A DNA stretch of 27,052 bases from an uncultured Collinsella sp. (GTDB lineage: Bacteria; Actinomycetota; Coriobacteriia; Coriobacteriales; Coriobacteriaceae), in assembly GCA_902490365.1 (NCBI GenBank), contig CABUDQ010000031.1, forward strand, positions 1 through 27,052. Direction: 5' to 3'. Both the position numbers and the translations under genes were made by a program. The notes beneath the pieces were generated by a model, which saw only the letters and a list, made by a program, of their open reading frames with translations, was not told the DNA's origin and did not search any database. Below are positions 24,385 through 27,052 of the stretch, one piece after another (within the stretch, counting starts at the first letter, position 1; each line of letters starts with the position of its first letter).

Positions 24385-24465
24385 ATTCGGATTTTCGGGT
24401 AGTTGCGATTCGGATTTTCGTGTTCATATAATTCGGATTTTCATGTTCTAAAGATTCGGATTTTC
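24385..24465. repeat. Four phased 12-bp direct repeats (23-bp period)
   Basis: ATTCGGATTTTC occurs four times, starting at 24385, 24408, 24431 and 24454, with spacing of exactly 23 bp each time. The 11-bp spacers differ, although two of them begin with RTGTTC. The nearest copy is 60 bp upstream of the ATPase start, in the expected promoter zone. Regular helical phasing suggests a protein-binding array such as an operator or iteron. Confidence 0.9.
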
Positions 24466-24503
24466 TGAACCCGCTGGTCAGTGGGCGCTCTTATTGGCAA
24501 AAA

Positions 24504-24534
24504 GGCGGGGAGCACCGATACGGCACTCCCCGCC
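24504..24534 (-). terminator. Intrinsic terminator of the flavoenzyme gene
   Basis: The 9-bp stem GGCGGGGAG (24504-24512) pairs with CTCCCCGCC (24526-24534) and is followed on the minus strand by TTTTT. It begins 27 bases past the stop of the flavoenzyme gene. Confidence 0.9.
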
Positions 24535-24560
24535 CACTCAATACGCGATAGCTTTCTTAC

Positions 24561-26591
24561 TTAGAGCTCGTTGGCCGCGTGATATGCCGTGCGAATGGCG
24601 CTCGCGATGTCGGCGGTGCGCTCGCCCGAGCAGTCACCCACGCAGGTCACGGGCACCGTCACGCCGTCCAGGTCAAACGCGTTGGCCTTGGAGCCCACGG
24701 CCATCACCACGTAATCGCAGGCGATCTTCACCGGCTCCTCGGCGCCGTCCTCGGTGGTGCGAATGGCCTCCACGCCCTCGTCGGTAATGGCGGTCAGGCG
24801 GGTCTTCACGTGCTGCTCCACGTTGTGCTCTGCGAAGTCGCTCATGATCAGCGGCAGAATGGTCTCGGACTCGCCCGCGGCAATCTTGTCGAGCATCTCC
24901 ACGATCGCCACCTCGCAACCGTGCTGCAGCAAGTACTCGGCAGTCTCGGTGCCCACCAGGCCACCGCCAATGACGGCGACGCGTCCCGTAAGCTCCACCT
25001 TGCCGGCCAGCACGTCCCAGCTCGAGACGACCTTCTCCGAATCGGCACCCGGAACGGGGATGACCACGTCGTGCGCGCCCACGGCCACAATCGCGGCGTC
25101 GGCGGCGTTGAGGTCCTCAGCGGTAGCGACGTGGTTGAGCTCGACCTTCACACCCAGGCCGGGCAGAATCTTCTCGTAGTACTCGACCGAGCGCATGATC
25201 TCGTCCTTGCGCGGAGGCGCGGCTGCCAGCACAATCTGGCCGCCCAGATGATCGCTCGCCTCGTAGACGGTCACGTCGTAGCCGCGCTTGGCCGCCACGC
25301 GCGCGGCCTCCAGGCCGGCAATACCGCCGCCCACCACGGCGATCTTCTTGTCGCCCTCGCCCGGCTTAATGGCGATGGTCGCCTCGTCGCCGTTCTCGGC
25401 ATTGAGCACGCACGAGATGTACTTGCGGTTTTGAATCGCGTCGACGCAGCCCTTGTTGCAGTTGAGGCACTCGCGGATGGGTTCGCCCGTGGCGGCCTTC
25501 AGCGCAATGTCGGGGTCGCACATGAGCGAGCGGCCGTACGCGATGATGTCGGCCGCGCCGTCTTCCAGAATCTTCTCGCCGGCCTCGACCGAAACCACGC
25601 GGCCGACGGTTGCCACCGGCACGGAGACCAGGGCCTTGACGCGCTCGGCCACGGGCAGCGTCCAGTTGTAGGGCATGGCGCCCATGGGCGGAATGGTGTC
25701 GCCCATGTTGCCGGTGTGGTTGGCCTGCGCAACCTGGATCATATCGATGCCCGCGCCCTCGAGCAGCTTGGCGAACTCGCAGGCCTCGTCGGGCAGCAGG
25801 CCGCCCTTGCCGCGCGGCGTACCGTCGGGGTTCTCCATAATCACGGGGAGCTTGTACTCCACCATCAACTGCGGTGCGGCTTTCTTAATGGCGGCGACGA
25901 CCTCCAGCGCATAACGGACGCGGTTCTCGAACGAGCCGCCGTACTCGTCGGTGCGCTGGTTGAGGATGGCCGAGCACAGCGAACCCACCAGACGGTCGCC
26001 GTGGACCTCGATGGCGTCGATGCCAGCCTGCTGCGCGCGGGCGGCCGAGGCGGCGATAGCCTCCTTGATCTGGGTGAGTTGCTCCACGGTGGCCTCGTTC
26101 ACAAAGTGCCGCATGTCGTGGTGCAGTTTGGCGTAGGCCTGCTTGCGGATCTCGTTGGACTCGGCCATCTTGGCGGCGAAGGTCTCCTCGTCGCCGGCGG
26201 CCTTGGCCTCCTGCGCGGCCTTGGCGGCGGTCATGGAACCCATGACCATGCGGCCGACGCCGGGCACGTCGTACTCGGGGTGGAACAGCTGCAGCGCGAC
26301 CTTGGCGCCGTGCTTGTGGACGGCGTCGGCCAGGGCCTTAAACGTGGGGATCTGGGCATCGGTCGCCAGCTTGGGCGTGGGGCTCGCGGTCATAACGGGA
26401 GCGACGTCGCCGATGACGATGTAGCTCACGCCGCCACGGGCCAGACGCTCGTAAAAGGCCAGGCTGCGCTCGCCGATGGAACCGTCGCGCTCCTCGTAGC
26501 CGGTGGTCAGCGGCGGGAACATAATGCGGTTCTTGAGCTCAAGGGGGCCAACCGTAATGGGCTGAAGCAGCTTAGTGGCAGGTGCAGTCAT
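24561..26591 (-). CDS. NADH:flavin oxidoreductase, 2,4-dienoyl-CoA/enoate reductase family
   Basis: This 676-residue cytoplasmic enzyme has three parts. An old-yellow-enzyme TIM barrel with FMN (about 8-345) carries QRTDEYGGSFENR. A [4Fe-4S] site (about 375-394) has Cys spaced C-x2-C-x3-C-x11-C starting at CLNCNKGC. A pyridine-nucleotide-disulfide-type module has an FAD motif GGGIAGLEAA (~421) and an NAD(P) motif GGGLVGTETAEYL (~543). NAD(P)H electrons would reach FMN via FAD and Fe-S to reduce an activated C=C bond. Known relatives include 2,4-dienoyl-CoA reductase, enoate reductases, BaiCD/BaiH and daidzein reductase; the substrate here cannot be assigned. A ~55-residue charged, Ala-rich helical stretch (115-170) and EVHGDRLVG in place of the usual HGAHGY-type motif are unusual. 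GAGAGGA is well spaced from the ATG at 26591 but abuts the ATG at 26597, so the former is preferred. Confidence 0.92.
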   Translation of the reverse strand: MTAPATKLLQPITVGPLELKNRIMFPPLTTGYEERDGSIGERSLAFYERLARGGVSYIVIGDVAPVMTASPTPKLATDAQIPTFKALADAVHKHGAKVALQLFHPEYDVPGVGRMVMGSMTAAKAAQEAKAAGDEETFAAKMAESNEIRKQAYAKLHHDMRHFVNEATVEQLTQIKEAIAASAARAQQAGIDAIEVHGDRLVGSLCSAILNQRTDEYGGSFENRVRYALEVVAAIKKAAPQLMVEYKLPVIMENPDGTPRGKGGLLPDEACEFAKLLEGAGIDMIQVAQANHTGNMGDTIPPMGAMPYNWTLPVAERVKALVSVPVATVGRVVSVEAGEKILEDGAADIIAYGRSLMCDPDIALKAATGEPIRECLNCNKGCVDAIQNRKYISCVLNAENGDEATIAIKPGEGDKKIAVVGGGIAGLEAARVAAKRGYDVTVYEASDHLGGQIVLAAAPPRKDEIMRSVEYYEKILPGLGVKVELNHVATAEDLNAADAAIVAVGAHDVVIPVPGADSEKVVSSWDVLAGKVELTGRVAVIGGGLVGTETAEYLLQHGCEVAIVEMLDKIAAGESETILPLIMSDFAEHNVEQHVKTRLTAITDEGVEAIRTTEDGAEEPVKIACDYVVMAVGSKANAFDLDGVTVPVTCVGDCSGERTADIASAIRTAYHAANEL

Positions 26592-26730
26592 GGACATTCC
26601 TCTCTTGTAGGCGCGGCGGCGATGGTGCCGCGTAGTTGTCTAGAGGATATGGCATGGGGGTACAGCGGCACAACGGAAATCGGCGGATAGCAGGTAGCGG
26701 CAGGTAGATGGGGTGGGGCGGCCCGTCGGC

Positions 26731-26792
26731 TTGTCTCAATCTGTAACAGTTACTCAGCAAAAACGGGGTCTACCTGTTACAGATCAAGACAA
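26731..26792. repeat. Palindromic repeat, CTGTAACA family, copy 1
   Basis: The arms 26731-26749 and 26774-26792 (19 nt, two mismatches, both compatible with G-U pairing) begin TTGTCTCAATCTGTAACAG. The central part contains CAAAAACGGGG. It lies in the gene-free region upstream of the flavoenzyme gene. Confidence 0.85.
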
Positions 26793-26813
26793 ACGGAAGC
26801 GTTCCGTCGGAAA

Positions 26814-26873
26814 ATCTCGATCTGTAACAACTACAGACCAAAAACGACCCTAGATGTTACAGATTGAGACATT
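26814..26873. repeat. Palindromic repeat, CTGTAACA family, copy 2
   Basis: The arms are built on TCTGTAACA (26821-26829) and TGTTACAGATTGAGACA (26855-26871). The centre contains CCAAAAACGACCC, in the same orientation as copy 1. It starts about 82 bp after copy 1. Confidence 0.85.
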
Positions 26874-26894
26874 TCTCTCAACCCATCCCTAACA

Positions 26895-26952
26895 ATCTAG
26901 ATCTGTAACATCTAGACCGACTTTTGCCCCTTTACTGTTACAGATCGAGACA
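26895..26952. repeat. Palindromic repeat, CTGTAACA family, copy 3 (core inverted)
   Basis: The arms ATCTAGATCTGTAACA (26895-26910) and TGTTACAGATCGAGACA (26936-26952) pair imperfectly. The centre reads GACTTTTGCCCC, the reverse-complement version of the core in copies 1 and 2, so this copy is inverted. The same orientation mixing occurs in the 1338-1989 array. Confidence 0.82.
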
Positions 26953-26970
26953 AACCAATCTAGCCTGCCG

Positions 26971-26994
26971 AAAGATCTAAATCTGTAACAGTTA
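26971..26994. repeat. Half copy of the CTGTAACA repeat
   Basis: Only the left arm is present (ATCTAAATCTGTAACAGTTA). No matching right arm follows before the window end, so it is a truncated or diverged fourth unit. Confidence 0.7.
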
Positions 26995-27022
26995 GCGGGT
27001 AGCGCGCAGAGATGTGGTGTAA

Positions 27023-27044
27023 GAGGCGGGGCATGCCCCGCCTC
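27023..27044. terminator. Perfect 22-bp GC palindrome near the window end
   Basis: GAGGCGGGGCA is followed directly by its reverse complement, with CGCCCTTT after it. It could be the terminator hairpin of a gene lying beyond the right edge. As the flanking gene is not visible, direction and role are uncertain. Confidence 0.5.
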
Positions 27045-27052
27045 CGCCCTTT

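Noticed and set aside
24385..24465. CRISPR array
   Set aside because: Repeats of 12 bp and spacers of 11 bp are far too short, and no cas gene is present; a phased binding array fits better.
24579..26690. 703-codon open frame on the plus strand
   Set aside because: It is fully antisense to the flavoenzyme and its His/Gly/Leu-rich composition is the typical shadow of a GC-rich gene.
26731..26994. CRISPR array
   Set aside because: Units are internally palindromic, one is inverted, and the sequences between units vary in kind; there are no cas genes.

Overview
The window reads as chromosomal DNA of a gut-type actinobacterium of the class Coriobacteriia, most like Collinsella. This is inferred from the GC-rich coding style, the Ech-type energy-converting hydrogenase, the old-yellow-enzyme-type flavoprotein and the surface-protein style; no rRNA or other marker gene is present to prove it. 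Every complete gene except the response regulator is on the minus strand.

Layout: (1) 1-1277, the end of a two-component system on the plus strand (kinase fragment and NarL/LuxR-type regulator). (2) 1278-2075, no gene, but three tandem ~155-bp imperfect palindromes whose arms differ between copies yet stay complementary within each copy. (3) 2076-7702, a compact operon in the order echA-echB-echC-echD-echE-echF for a membrane-bound [NiFe] hydrogenase, with echA and echB fused into one 960-codon frame. (4) 7883-8278, a lone IS150-OrfA-like helix-turn-helix gene. (5) 8734-22552, a surface-protein operon: three membrane-anchored TasA/camelysin-like proteins, the first broken by a frameshift at a G7 tract, then a 3628-residue secreted beta-helix-type protein. 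This locus looks less GC-rich than its neighbours and is bracketed by word-repeat inverted repeats. (6) 23021-24325, an AAA_14/DUF4143 ATPase, preceded by four 12-bp direct repeats with an exact 23-bp period. (7) 24561-26591, an Fe-S flavoenzyme of the 2,4-dienoyl-CoA/enoate reductase family. (8) 26598-27052, no gene, but an array of ~60-bp palindromic elements and a 22-bp perfect palindrome.

How the parts work together: the Ech complex would couple electron flow from reduced ferredoxin to H2 formation with ion export, suiting a fermenter that disposes of electrons as H2. The flavoenzyme is another possible electron sink. The surface operon looks like a co-transcribed set of anchored fibre- or pilin-like partners plus one giant secreted protein, probably for adhesion or biofilm matrix. 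The strongest leads are the three-copy palindrome array with compensated arms, the giant surface system with a possible switch in its first gene, the phased repeats upstream of the ATPase, and the echA-echB fusion.
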